Assembly: GCF_038007285.1 (NCBI RefSeq)
Contig: NZ_JBBOWX010000001.1
Coordinates: 699,501-763,500, forward strand
Length of the DNA: 64,000 nucleotides
Source of the DNA: Sporosarcina sp. FSL K6-3457
Lineage (GTDB): Bacteria > Bacillota > Bacilli > Bacillales_A > Planococcaceae
Direction: 5' to 3'
In this document: in pieces, positions 38,470 to 47,513 of the stretch
Layout of the letters: the number at the start of each line of letters is the position of its first letter
Position numbering within the stretch: the stretch's first letter is position 1
Position numbers and translations under genes: made by a program
Notes under the pieces: generated by a model
The model's database searches: none
The model's input: the letters and a program-made list of their open reading frames with translations, nothing else
Told to the model about the DNA's origin: nothing

Positions 38470-39813
38470 ATGGAGAAGAAAAATATAATCATTATTGGTG
38501 CTGCGGGACGAGATTTTCATAACTTTAATACGGTTTATCGTGATAATGAAGCATATAATGTTGTCGCTTTTACGGCAACTCAAATACCTGATATAGATGG
38601 ACGTAAATATCCGAGTGAATTAGCTGGTGAACTCTATCCAGAGGGCATTCCGATTTATTCGCAAGATGAGTTACCAAAACTGATTGAAGAGTTAGATGTG
38701 GATGAGTGTGTGTTTGCTTATAGTGATATTGCTTATGAAGATGTAATGGGGATTGGTGCGATTGTCAATGCGGCGGGTGCTAACTTCACGCTACTTGGAC
38801 CAAAGGGCACGCAGTTAAAAAGTAATAAGCCGGTTATTTCGGTTTGTGCTGTACGAACTGGAACGGGTAAAAGTCAAACGTCACGAAAAATTATCGAAAC
38901 GTTATTGGAGCATGGTTTAAAAGTTGTTGCGGTGAGACACCCGATGCCTTATGGCGATTTGAATGCACAACGTGTTCAGCGCTTTGCGACAGTAGAAGAT
39001 TTGAAGAAGCATAATTGTACAATCGAAGAAATGGAAGAGTATGAGCCACATGTGGACCGTGGAAATATTATCTATGCAGGTGTGGATTATGCCGATATTT
39101 TAGCGGCAGCTGAAAATGATCCGGATGGCTGTGACGTTATTTTATGGGACGGAGGAAATAATGATTTCTCTTTCTTCAAGCCTGACTTAGCGGTTACTGT
39201 CTTGGATCCACATCGTCCAGGTCATGAATTGAAATACTATCCTGGTGAAGTTAGCTTGCGAACAGCCGATGTCGCGATTATTAATAAAATTGATAGTGCA
39301 ACAGCAGAGGCTATTCAAATCGTAGAAAATAATATTGCATTTGCTAGCCCTACTAGCACAATTATTAAAGCTGAATCAAAGATTACGGTAGACAATCCGG
39401 AAATTATTGTAGGTAAGCGTGTTTTAGTCGTTGAAGATGGTCCTACATTGACGCACGGTGAGATGAAAATTGGTGCGGGTACAGTTGCCGCTGAACGCTT
39501 AGGTGCGAAGGAATTGATTGACCCACGTCCGTTTGCAGCGGGTTCATTAATTGGGACATTTAAAAAATATCAACATATTCAAAACGTCCTGCCGGCGATG
39601 GGCTACGGCGAACAGCAATTGAAGGACCTTGAAGAAACAATCAATAATACCGACTGTGATGCTGTAATCATTGGAACTCCGATGGATTTATCTCGTATCA
39701 TTACGATTAATAAACCATATACACGTGTGCATTATGATTTAGATGAAGTGGGTAGCCCGAATTTGAGTGGAATTTTAAAAGGGTTTATCGAAGAATATAA
39801 GCTTGAGCAGTAA
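38470..39813 (+). CDS. Cyclic 2,3-diphosphoglycerate synthetase-like P-loop protein
   Basis: The 447-residue protein starts after ATAGGAGTGAAGATGG. The N-terminal part begins IIIIGAAGRDFHNFNTVYRD (Rossmann-like). The P-loop AVRTGTGKSQTSRK is at about residues 134-147, followed by VVAVRHPMPYGDL, VILWDGGNNDFSFFKPDLAVTV and INKID, a GTPase/SIMIBI-type arrangement. The whole resembles archaeal cyclic 2,3-diphosphoglycerate synthetase, which uses ATP to close 2,3-bisphosphoglycerate, and uncharacterised bacterial relatives. Whether this bacterium makes that compound is unknown. It is monocistronic with its own promoter and a 15-bp terminator stem. Confidence 0.8.
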   Translation: MEKKNIIIIGAAGRDFHNFNTVYRDNEAYNVVAFTATQIPDIDGRKYPSELAGELYPEGIPIYSQDELPKLIEELDVDECVFAYSDIAYEDVMGIGAIVNAAGANFTLLGPKGTQLKSNKPVISVCAVRTGTGKSQTSRKIIETLLEHGLKVVAVRHPMPYGDLNAQRVQRFATVEDLKKHNCTIEEMEEYEPHVDRGNIIYAGVDYADILAAAENDPDGCDVILWDGGNNDFSFFKPDLAVTVLDPHRPGHELKYYPGEVSLRTADVAIINKIDSATAEAIQIVENNIAFASPTSTIIKAESKITVDNPEIIVGKRVLVVEDGPTLTHGEMKIGAGTVAAERLGAKELIDPRPFAAGSLIGTFKKYQHIQNVLPAMGYGEQQLKDLEETINNTDCDAVIIGTPMDLSRIITINKPYTRVHYDLDEVGSPNLSGILKGFIEEYKLEQ

Positions 39814-39861
39814 CTAGCTGATACGAAAGCTAATAGGCAAATAGATACTAAATAAGAAACG

Positions 39862-39897
39862 AAAGCGCAGAGATTCTATAGTGAATCTCTGCGCTTT
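39862..39897 (+). terminator. Terminator of the cDPGS-like gene
   Basis: A perfect 15-bp stem (39862-39876 with 39883-39897) has a 6-nt loop but only a weak T-run. Confidence 0.7.
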
Positions 39898-39915
39898 CCT
39901 ATTGATAAATATCAC

Positions 39916-40192
39916 CACGTCTGTTGATTAACCATTTACTTGCATAATATACCGGTGAAAAAGGCTTGAAAACCACCTTTTTCACTAGATCATTTCCGGT
40001 TCGCTTTCGGCTAATTATTCACGACATGATTACCGTAGAAGTATGTGTGTATAGAAATGACTTCGTCATCCCTATACATAAAACAGCCCGGTAATAGTAT
40101 AGAAGTCGTTCAATCTAAAGCGAAACCAAAGCTACTATACACAGAGTGCCTAGTGTTTGATTAAGTTACTTTTTGGTAAATCAACAGGCGTG
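39916..40192 (+). repeat. MITE-like element, family I, copy C (277 bp) with 9-bp target duplication
   Basis: This is the shortest copy: CACGTCTGTTGATTAACCA at the left and, on the other strand, CACGCCTGTTGATTTACCA at the right. The flanks AAATATCAC (39907-39915) and AACTATCAC (40193-40201) agree at 8 of 9 positions. The borders match copies A and B over about 90 bp (left) and 100 bp (right). The short core holds one imperfect hairpin (TATAG..ATGACTTCGTCAT..CTATA). It lies between the convergent cDPGS-like gene and the siderophore operon. Confidence 0.88.
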
Positions 40193-40217
40193 AACTATCA
40201 CAGTATTAGCCTTTATT

Positions 40218-41033
40218 TCATGAAGTATGTTCATGATTAACATGATGTCGTCCTATTGGTACGACAGAAGGAGAGTCTGAAATCGGGTCCTTTACCACAA
40301 TGCAATTAAGACCGAAAACATCTTTAACCAATGTACTTGTTATCACCTTTGACGGTTCTCCCTCAGCCATAAGCTTTCCCTTACGAAGCGCAAAAATATA
40401 ATCTGCATAACGTGCTGATAGGTTTATATCATGAAGAACCATTACAATTGTAGTACCATGTTTTCGATTAAGGTCTGTAAGTAGGTCTAGAATCTCGACT
40501 TGATAGGTGATATCTAAAAAGGTTGTCGGTTCATCGAGAAATAAAATGTCCGTTTGTTGGGCAAGTGCCATTGCAATCCAGACACGTTGTCTTTGACCAC
40601 CTGAAAGCTCATCGATATCACGATTAGCAAGCTCAGTTATATTCATAATTCTCATAGCTTCGGCGACTGCTTCATAATCCTTTTTTGTCCAACCGCCGAG
40701 CAATGATTGATGTGGAAATCTTCCTCGTCCAACCAAATCTGCTACAGAAATACCTTCTGGAACAATGGGAGATTGAGGGAGTAGTCCTAAAACGCGTGCC
40801 AATTGTTTCGGAGGAATTTTGCCGATTGGCTTTCCATCAAGAGTGATGTCACCAGCTGTAGATTTTATGAGCCTTGCAAGTGTTTTAAGAAGTGTCGACT
40901 TTCCGCAGGCATTTGCTCCAATAATAACGCTTATTTTATTACTCGGGATAACAAGGCTTACTTCTTCGATAACCGTTTTATTGTCATAGCCTGCTACAAG
41001 TTCTTCGGCTTGAAAAATATGTGTCGGTTTCAT
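40218..41033 (-). CDS. Siderophore ABC transporter, ATP-binding subunit (FecE-like)
   Basis: The 271-residue ATPase powers ferric-siderophore import. Walker A is IGANACGKSTLLK, the signature is ELSGGQRQRVWIAMALAQ, Walker B is TDILFLDEPTTFLD, and the H-loop is VMVLHDINL. Its ATG overlaps the upstream permease stop by one base (TAATG), the last gene of a four-gene operon under a Fur box at 44355. Confidence 0.95.
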   Translation of the reverse strand: MKPTHIFQAEELVAGYDNKTVIEEVSLVIPSNKISVIIGANACGKSTLLKTLARLIKSTAGDITLDGKPIGKIPPKQLARVLGLLPQSPIVPEGISVADLVGRGRFPHQSLLGGWTKKDYEAVAEAMRIMNITELANRDIDELSGGQRQRVWIAMALAQQTDILFLDEPTTFLDITYQVEILDLLTDLNRKHGTTIVMVLHDINLSARYADYIFALRKGKLMAEGEPSKVITSTLVKDVFGLNCIVVKDPISDSPSVVPIGRHHVNHEHTS

Positions 41034-42064
41034 TATAATTCTCCCTTTCGATTCATTCGGACTAGTAAGTAGATCAGATACGGCGCTCCAATTATTCCAG
41101 TTATGATGCCTACCGGGAATCTAACCTCAAAAGCAAATTGTCCGATTAAATCTGCCGCCAACACTAAATTAGCGCCAACAAGCCCTGCTGGAATTATATT
41201 AGAGAAGCCAGTTCCGACTAGTCTTTTTGCGATTGGACCGGCAAGGAAGGAAACAAACGCGATTGGGCCTGTGGTAGCAGTAGCAAGAGAAATCATGCAG
41301 ACGGAACTGACAATAAGCATAATTCTTGTCCTGTCCGTATTCACTCCGAGAGAAGTGGCGGACTGTTCCCCAAGCTCCAATATACTTAGACGTTTTCCTA
41401 ACATGATAACGATAGGCGAAAAGACAAGCACGGATAGTACAAGAGGTGGAAGCTCATGCATTTGAGAGCCATTGAGGCTGCCGCTAAGCCATCTGAGTGC
41501 TGCTGGAATATCTTGTTCTGCGCCAATGAGTAATAGATAGGATATTACGGCGTTAAGCATAGCTTGTATGCCTATACCAATAAGGATTAATCGCCCAACG
41601 GAAAATGATTTTCCTCTGGATAATAGATAAATGATTATAACGGTGGCAAGACCAGCAACCACCGAAGCAATGGAGACAACAGCTCCACTTGCATGCAGCA
41701 CGACTATGCAAAACACAGCCGCTGCACTTGAGCCAGTAGTAATACCGATTACATTCGGATTCGCAAGTGGGTTACGCAGCATCGTCTGGAAGATGTCTCC
41801 AGCAATCCCGAAAGCAAGTCCAGCAAAAAGACCTGCCAGCATTCTTGGCAGACGTATAGTAGTAACTGCAAAGGAGACACCTTGGAGTTGCTCCCCGGAA
41901 AGTGCTCGGATGACATCTCGCACTGGATAAATGGTGTTCCCCAGTAAAAGCATGGCACAGCAAAGAATGCAGGCAAGTATTGTAAGAAGGCCGGTAATTA
42001 GTATCCATCGGCGTTGTCTTTGACGTCTACCCGCTATAATAAACTCGACAGCTTCATTTTTCAT
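41033..42064 (-). CDS. Siderophore ABC transporter, permease (FecCD family)
   Basis: The 343-residue integral membrane protein has about nine to ten hydrophobic segments and the FecCD marks IRLPRMLAGLFAGLAFGIAGDIFQTMLRNPLANPNVIG, quoted here only in part by position (about 70-108), and GPIAFVSFLAGPIAKRL (about 265-281). It starts in a 4-bp ATGA overlap with the preceding permease gene. With the first permease it forms the heterodimeric channel. Confidence 0.95.
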   Translation of the reverse strand: MKNEAVEFIIAGRRQRQRRWILITGLLTILACILCCAMLLLGNTIYPVRDVIRALSGEQLQGVSFAVTTIRLPRMLAGLFAGLAFGIAGDIFQTMLRNPLANPNVIGITTGSSAAAVFCIVVLHASGAVVSIASVVAGLATVIIIYLLSRGKSFSVGRLILIGIGIQAMLNAVISYLLLIGAEQDIPAALRWLSGSLNGSQMHELPPLVLSVLVFSPIVIMLGKRLSILELGEQSATSLGVNTDRTRIMLIVSSVCMISLATATTGPIAFVSFLAGPIAKRLVGTGFSNIIPAGLVGANLVLAADLIGQFAFEVRFPVGIITGIIGAPYLIYLLVRMNRKGEL

Positions 42065-43101
42065 AATGAACTCACTTTCGATCTCATCGCTAATAGTATT
42101 AGTAGTGGAGCCCCTACAAATGCTGTAATTACACCGACTTCAAGTTCTCCAGGACTCCCAATAAGCCTACCAAATACGTCTGATATAGTCAGAATAATTG
42201 CCCCTGAAATAGCGGACATCGGTATAACAAAACGCAGATCAGGGCCAAGAAGAAGACGCATGACATGAGTCGATAAAAGCCCGATAAAGCCAATAGGTCC
42301 TGCCAATGCTGTAGCAGCACCGCATAAAAGAACCGCTCCAAGAGCCGCAACAAGCCGCAAGACTCCTGTTCGGACACCTAATCCAGTTGCAACATCGTCA
42401 CCTAGTGCGAGTGCATTCAGCGCTGGTGCAGAAAGAAAAGCTAGTAATGCTCCAATGATCAAAAAAGGAGAGAAAGTAATAATAGCATCCCAGGTTCCTG
42501 AGCCGACGCTACCCACTTGCCAAAACCTGAATTGATCCATGACATGAGAGCGTGGAATCATGATTGCAACGACTAAAGAAGAGAGGGCCGCACTTGTGGC
42601 AGCCCCCGCTAGAACAAGCTTTATGGGGGTGGCGCCACTACGCCCCATTGAGCCAATACCAAATACGAAAATAGCAGTAATTGCTGCACCGGCTAAAGCT
42701 AGCCATATATATTGATTCGCACTACTGATATTCAGAAACGCAATTCCACAAACCACAAATAACGATGCGCCCGTGTTAACGCCTAATATACTTGGATCTG
42801 CAATCGGATTCCGAGTGACAGCTTGCATAAGTGCCCCTGAAACGCCAAGTGCAGCACCACAAAATAAGCTGAAAATGGTTCGGGAAATCCTCTTACGAAC
42901 TACGTTTGCGTCATATGAATCAATACTGGGATGAAATAAACCATCAATCACTCCATTGACACCTATCATTCGAGAGCCAAAGACTAAGGAGGCAAACACA
43001 CATACGCCAAGTAAAATAAAACAAATTAGCAAAACCAATGCAAAGTTTTTTGGAATATGAGGGCGCAGCTGTTTTACTTTTAAAACAGATGAACTATTCA
43101 T
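42061..43101 (-). CDS. Siderophore ABC transporter, permease (FecCD family)
   Basis: The 346-residue integral membrane protein is the partner permease. Typical motifs are ALGVSGALMQAVTRNPIADP (about 92-111), LAGAATSAALSS, and GPIGFIGLLSTHVMRLLLGPD (about 270-290, the loop that contacts the ATPase). It overlaps the lipoprotein gene by 8 bp and the second permease by 4 bp, so the operon is tightly coupled. Confidence 0.95.
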   Translation of the reverse strand: MNSSSVLKVKQLRPHIPKNFALVLLICFILLGVCVFASLVFGSRMIGVNGVIDGLFHPSIDSYDANVVRKRISRTIFSLFCGAALGVSGALMQAVTRNPIADPSILGVNTGASLFVVCGIAFLNISSANQYIWLALAGAAITAIFVFGIGSMGRSGATPIKLVLAGAATSAALSSLVVAIMIPRSHVMDQFRFWQVGSVGSGTWDAIITFSPFLIIGALLAFLSAPALNALALGDDVATGLGVRTGVLRLVAALGAVLLCGAATALAGPIGFIGLLSTHVMRLLLGPDLRFVIPMSAISGAIILTISDVFGRLIGSPGELEVGVITAFVGAPLLILLAMRSKVSSL

Positions 43102-44179
43102 TTAACTTGTCAATAGCTCCTCCTATTAATTTTAGGTACTCGTCAATCGTATAAGATATCGAAAGTGGATTTGGCGTTCCAGCAGCTACTAAAGGCGTAT
43201 CGCTCTCAATAAACGCAACAGAACCTCTCTCAATTGCAGGGATTTTGCCGAATACTGAGTCGGCTTTAAGAGCTTGATATAAGTCGTCATTACCATAGCC
43301 AACTAATAGATCCGCATCGTAAAGAGCCTCTGCATTCTCGGCACTTAAACTTAGGGAATAACTGTTAGGGTCTGTAATCTGTTCCGTAACACTTTCAGGA
43401 TAAACCATCCCTAGCTCGTGTAGGAAAGAGACGCGAGAGTCTACAGGTGTATAAATGTGTATTTTAGACATATCATCAGCCGAGAAGTTGACCCAAACAA
43501 CTTTCTTGCCTTTAATCTGAGGATATTTGCTTAGCTTTTCATTAACCATGTCCTCGGTATCTTTGATAAGTTGTTCGCCTTCTGCTGCCATACCCATACC
43601 TGCTGCATTAAAAGTGACTTGCTCACGCCATGTAGTTGCCCAAGGAGCAGTCGGATAGGCTATAACTGGAGCGATTTTATTGAGAAGATCATAGTCTTCC
43701 TGTGTGATACCAGAGTAAGCTGCAAGAATTACATCTGGATTCGAATCTGAAATTGCCTCAAAATCAAGACCGTCCGTATCTTGGAAAACATTCGGAGCAT
43801 CTACGCCGAGCTCTTCAAGCTTTTTAGCTGTCCAAGGTAAAAGTCCGCTATCATCCTGAACACCAAAATTCGCTGCCGAGAAACCGACAGGTAGAACTCC
43901 GAGGGCAAGAACAATATCGTGATTAGCCCATTGAACTGTTGCAATTCGTTCAGGCTTGCTTTCAATTACAGTTTCACCAAGCGCATGCTTGATTACGATT
44001 GGATAGTCGGAATTTTCCTCTTCAGTAGCGGCTGTTTCAGTTGTAGGTGTTTCAGCACTTTCCGAAGAATTTTCAATCGGTGTTGAACCTGATTGCTTAT
44101 CTGAACAACCAACTAGTAGTAGCATCAGCACAGTCGAAATGATTAATGCCGTTAATGAAATTCTTCGTTTTGTATTCAT
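43094..44179 (-). CDS. Iron-siderophore substrate-binding lipoprotein
   Basis: The first gene of the operon starts behind GGAAGG. The 361-residue lipoprotein has a signal ending LLLVGCS (lipid-anchored Cys about 25), a Ser/Thr/Glu-rich linker, and a FecB/BtuF-type binding domain (ERIATVQWANHDIVLALGVLPVGF, PDVILAAYSGITQEDYDLLNKIAPVIAYP in parts, KIPAIERGSVAFIESDTPL). It captures a ferric siderophore, probably hydroxamate or mixed-type, outside the membrane. The exact ligand is unknown. The Fur box 176 bp upstream indicates iron repression. Confidence 0.93.
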   Translation of the reverse strand: MNTKRRISLTALIISTVLMLLLVGCSDKQSGSTPIENSSESAETPTTETAATEEENSDYPIVIKHALGETVIESKPERIATVQWANHDIVLALGVLPVGFSAANFGVQDDSGLLPWTAKKLEELGVDAPNVFQDTDGLDFEAISDSNPDVILAAYSGITQEDYDLLNKIAPVIAYPTAPWATTWREQVTFNAAGMGMAAEGEQLIKDTEDMVNEKLSKYPQIKGKKVVWVNFSADDMSKIHIYTPVDSRVSFLHELGMVYPESVTEQITDPNSYSLSLSAENAEALYDADLLVGYGNDDLYQALKADSVFGKIPAIERGSVAFIESDTPLVAAGTPNPLSISYTIDEYLKLIGGAIDKLNE

Positions 44180-44354
44180 TATGAGTAACCTTCCTTATCA
44201 TGAACTGTATTTTTTAATGATTGTTGATTCGCTTTACCGAAAAAAACTACGTAAATTATTGTTTTATGTAGTTTTTTGATAAAAGATACTTCTGCCTGCT
44301 GTTTTCTTTATGATAATGTTAGAGAGTTTTTCTAGTAGTCTCCTTTACTTATTT

Positions 44355-44373
44355 GATAATGAGAATCATTATC
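44355..44373. promoter_or_regulatory. Fur box of the siderophore uptake operon
   Basis: GATAATGAGAATCATTATC is a palindrome with a single central mismatch and matches the classical 19-bp Fur site at nearly every position. It lies upstream of the lipoprotein gene (minus strand). The remaining sequence to 44633 holds no gene that I can see beyond the promoter region of the MBL-fold gene. Confidence 0.92.
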
Positions 44374-44633
44374 GCTAGTATATATATCTTGTGATATGGT
44401 GTCAATGAAAAGTTTATGATGAGGTATAATTGTTTAATCTCGCCTCAAAAATACGTGGTGTATATGAGCTTTATATTCTTGAGAAATCATTGTTAAATAG
44501 CAATCAAAATCGAATTATGCCAAACATTCTAGGCTACTCACTTATGGTAACATGTAGGTAGTTCGTTGCTCGTCTCCTTCAATCTCATGAAGTTGAGCTG
44601 AAAATAAGAAGAATTCAATCGAGGTGCCTATCC

Positions 44634-45566
44634 ATGAAAAAGATGCGCTATGAAAATACAGATAAAAGTGCCGGTATTTCCACATTTAAAGATTTGCGAC
44701 AGTGGCGAAAAGAACGCAAAAGCAAACAAAAAGATTTATCATTCCAAGTGCCGTTGGTAGAAAAAACGGAAGAAACGTTTTTACAACGTAATCGGATGGT
44801 CCCGACAATCACATGGATTGGACATTCCACTTTTTTGATTCAACTTGACGGACTAAATATCTTGACTGATCCAGTGTGGGCAAAACGACTTGGTACGGAT
44901 AAACGATTAACACCCCCAGGACTGTCGATAAGGGATTTGCCGCCAATCGATATCGTCCTCATTTCACATAGCCACTACGATCATCTAAGCTATTCTTCTA
45001 TTAAAAGGCTGAAAGGTGATCCAATCTTTTATGTCCCGATTGGACTTGGACAGTGGTTTAAACGAAAAGGATTCAGTAAAACTGTGGAATTTAACTGGTG
45101 GGATGAGCATCAAATCGCTGGATTATTGATTGCTTTTATGCCAGCACAACATTGGACAAGAAGAACGCTAACCGATACAAATCACTCACATTGGGGCGGT
45201 TGGATTGTTAAGGACACCAGTCAAACTATCTATTTTGCGGGGGATAGTGGTTATTTCAAAGGTTTTCATGACATCGGGGACAAGTATGCCATTGATTATT
45301 GCCTAATGCCGATTGGTGCATATGAGCCGGAATGGTTCATGGCTACCCAGCATGTTAGTCCTGAAGACGCTATCAGAGCCTTTATTGATACACGTTCTAA
45401 AGTGATGATTCCGATGCATTATGGTGCGTACCGGTTAGCTGATGATACACCAAAAGAAGCACTTGATCGACTGCTGGCTGAATGGGATAAAAGAAAGCTA
45501 GCTAGCGAGAAATTAGCGATTATGAAAATTGGAGAAACTATTAAGATAGGGACTTCTTCTACTTGA
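44634..45566 (+). CDS. MBL-fold metal hydrolase (UlaG/NAPE-PLD-like)
   Basis: The 310-residue cytoplasmic protein has the metallo-beta-lactamase fold: TWIGHSTFLIQLDGLNILTDPVW, the metal-binding HxHxDH motif in LISHSHYDHLSY, PAQHWTRR, HWGGWIV, FAGDSGYFKGF and a final PMHYGAY. The layout is that of the NAPE-phospholipase-D-like/YfnE-type group, which hydrolyse phosphodiesters or are uncharacterised. Its stop overlaps the ribosome site of the YgjP-like gene 16 bp downstream, so the two are co-transcribed. Confidence 0.88.
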   Translation: MKKMRYENTDKSAGISTFKDLRQWRKERKSKQKDLSFQVPLVEKTEETFLQRNRMVPTITWIGHSTFLIQLDGLNILTDPVWAKRLGTDKRLTPPGLSIRDLPPIDIVLISHSHYDHLSYSSIKRLKGDPIFYVPIGLGQWFKRKGFSKTVEFNWWDEHQIAGLLIAFMPAQHWTRRTLTDTNHSHWGGWIVKDTSQTIYFAGDSGYFKGFHDIGDKYAIDYCLMPIGAYEPEWFMATQHVSPEDAIRAFIDTRSKVMIPMHYGAYRLADDTPKEALDRLLAEWDKRKLASEKLAIMKIGETIKIGTSST

Positions 45567-45582
45567 AGGGAGCACGAACGAA

Positions 45583-46236
45583 CTGAAAGTTATAATTGAA
45601 AATGAAATGATTACGTGTAATGTTCAATATGGCAAGCGAAAGAAGTTATCCATTCATATAGATCAGTTTGGTTTTATAACCGTGAAAGCTCCCAAAGGTA
45701 CAAGCGAAGAAGTGATTGTCAGTGTAATTGAAAGTAAAGGGAAATGGATACTTGAGAAAATCCATGCAATTGGTGTTGCAAAGGAAACCCCAAAGGCTAG
45801 GGAGTATCACGCTGACGGGAAGTTCTTATATCTTGGAACTGAACGTTTTCTCCATGAATTAATTGAAATAAATGAATTAGATGAAGAGACGCTTAAAAGA
45901 AATCTCAAGAGATTTTATATCAACAGCTGTAAGAGTGTTATAGAGGAACGGGTAAAAATCTATCAAAAACAACTAAAAGTAAACCCGAAAATGATTGAAA
46001 TCATCGAGTCTAAGGCAAAGTGGGGGAGTTGTAGTTCGGATCGAAATCTAGCCTTTAATTATCGGCTGGCAATGGCCCCAATTGACGTCATTGATTATGT
46101 AGTTATCCATGAACTATGTCATATCCATCATATGAATCATGATCGTTCATTTTGGAGACGCGTGGGGAGCATTATGCCAGATTATAAAGAGAAGGAAGCG
46201 TATTTAGCGAGGTATGGGCATTTAATGTTGCTATAA
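45583..46236 (+). CDS. YgjP-like M48 metallopeptidase domain protein, likely CTG start
   Basis: A GAAGGGAG ribosome site stands 10-11 bases before a CTG codon at 45583, giving (M)KVIIENEMITCNVQYGKRKK, which restores the usual N-terminus of the family. The first ATG in frame (45607) has no ribosome site and would cut it. The zinc motif HELCHIHHMNHDRSFW (about residues 175-190) and KWGSCSSDRNLAFNYRL are diagnostic of YgjP/DUF45 proteins (about 220-240 residues). A cytoplasmic metalloprotease is expected; the substrates are unknown. It forms an operon with the MBL hydrolase. Confidence 0.82.
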   Translation: MKVIIENEMITCNVQYGKRKKLSIHIDQFGFITVKAPKGTSEEVIVSVIESKGKWILEKIHAIGVAKETPKAREYHADGKFLYLGTERFLHELIEINELDEETLKRNLKRFYINSCKSVIEERVKIYQKQLKVNPKMIEIIESKAKWGSCSSDRNLAFNYRLAMAPIDVIDYVVIHELCHIHHMNHDRSFWRRVGSIMPDYKEKEAYLARYGHLMLL

Positions 46237-46324
46237 CAAAGTTTTACCCCTAAAGGCTATTAAACTTTGTTAAAGTGTATAAGGATATATTGAATAAATA
46301 AAGAACTGGAATGGTGAATAAGCA

Positions 46325-47200
46325 TTGAAAACATTTAAAAAAGTGTATGTTGAAATTATAAGCGTGTGTAATCTTGCGTGTAGCTTCTGTCCACCGACGA
46401 TTCGAGAAGCAAAGATTATCAAACTAGATGCATTTAACGATATTTTAGATCAGCTTAGTCCCCACACGAAGTATATTTATCTTCATGTGAAAGGTGAACC
46501 TCTCATGCATCCAAGAGTCGATCAATTATTGGATGCTGCTCACGCTAAGGGATTTAAAGTGAATATTACGACGAATGGAACGCTTATTAAAAAGAATGCC
46601 AAGAAATTACTAGGTAAACCAGCATTGCGTCAAATTAACTTTTCGCTACATAGTTTTGACGGACATGAAGGCTCTGAAAATCGGGAAAAGTACTTGGGCG
46701 ATATTCTTGATTTTGTACGGGAGGCTAAAGAGTATAATACGATTATTTCATATCGCTTATGGAATCTTCAACAAGAACATAGAAACGATTTAGCGAAGAG
46801 AAGAAACCGTGAAACATTAGAGATTTTGGAGAATGAGTATAGCTTAGACTTCAAGATTGAAGAAAAAGTACAGCCAGGTAAAGGCGTGAAAATTACGAAC
46901 AACGTCTATCTCAATCAAGACCATGAATTCCAGTGGCCTAGTCTACTGGCGCCTGAGGATGATGGCAAAGGATTTTGTCATGCGCTTCGCAGTCAAGCAG
47001 CTATTCTTGTAGATGGAACAGTTGTCCCTTGCTGTCTGGATGGAGAGGGCGTCATGAATTTAGGAAATGTCAAAGAGAAATCTTTTTCTGATATTATCGA
47101 TGGAGAACGCGCCAATAATATTGTCGATGGTTTTTCGAGAAGAGAAGCGGTTGAAGAAATGTGTAGGAAGTGTGGATTTAGACAGAAATTTGGCGTTTAA
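46325..47200 (+). CDS. Radical SAM/SPASM-domain protein
   Basis: The 291-residue protein starts at TTG (weak GGAATGGTG site). The radical-SAM cluster motif CNLACSFC is at about residues 15-22, followed by LHVKGEPLMHP and NITTNGTL. The SPASM-like end has Cys in GFCHALRS, VPCCLDGEG and MCRKCGFR for an auxiliary 4Fe-4S cluster. SPASM enzymes often modify peptides (sactipeptides, PQQ, mycofactocin), but no precursor peptide gene is visible within 1 kb. Many bacilli keep an orphan of this kind, so its role is unassigned. Confidence 0.88.
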   Translation: MKTFKKVYVEIISVCNLACSFCPPTIREAKIIKLDAFNDILDQLSPHTKYIYLHVKGEPLMHPRVDQLLDAAHAKGFKVNITTNGTLIKKNAKKLLGKPALRQINFSLHSFDGHEGSENREKYLGDILDFVREAKEYNTIISYRLWNLQQEHRNDLAKRRNRETLEILENEYSLDFKIEEKVQPGKGVKITNNVYLNQDHEFQWPSLLAPEDDGKGFCHALRSQAAILVDGTVVPCCLDGEGVMNLGNVKEKSFSDIIDGERANNIVDGFSRREAVEEMCRKCGFRQKFGV

Positions 47201-47271
47201 TGAGTATTCACCTGAATTGTATTTGAGCGTTACTGGTTTGTAATACTAAAAAAGTGCCTGATTTCAAATTA

Positions 47272-47328
47272 AAACCATAGATACTCTTTCAAATGATGAA
47301 AAGAGTGCCTATGGTTTATATTTTTTTC
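47272..47328 (+). terminator. Terminator after the radical SAM gene
   Basis: AAACCATAG...ACTCTTT pairs with AAAGAGT...CTATGGTTT and is followed by a T-rich run at 47321-47327. Confidence 0.82.
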
Positions 47329-47513
47329 GCTATTAAGCTGGGAAAAGAAAATCAGTTCCGTGTGTATTAGTGTTTCTTCTTCCCAAGCGATTGGCCTCCT
47401 AAAATATCGATGATTTCTATTTAATAACTTTCGCGATTTTTATGAAATTTCAATAATTAAAAGGAAATCAAAGTGGTAATGTGGTATTATTTCCCTTGTA
47501 TAGGAGGGAATAT

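Noticed and set aside
38334..38522. Small ORF overlapping the start of the cDPGS-like gene
   Set aside because: It crosses the terminator hairpin and promoter and lacks a ribosome site.
46325..47200. Sactipeptide/RiPP cluster around the SPASM protein
   Set aside because: No precursor peptide, transporter or peptidase cluster is visible; the adjacent YgjP peptidase is a housekeeping-type protein.
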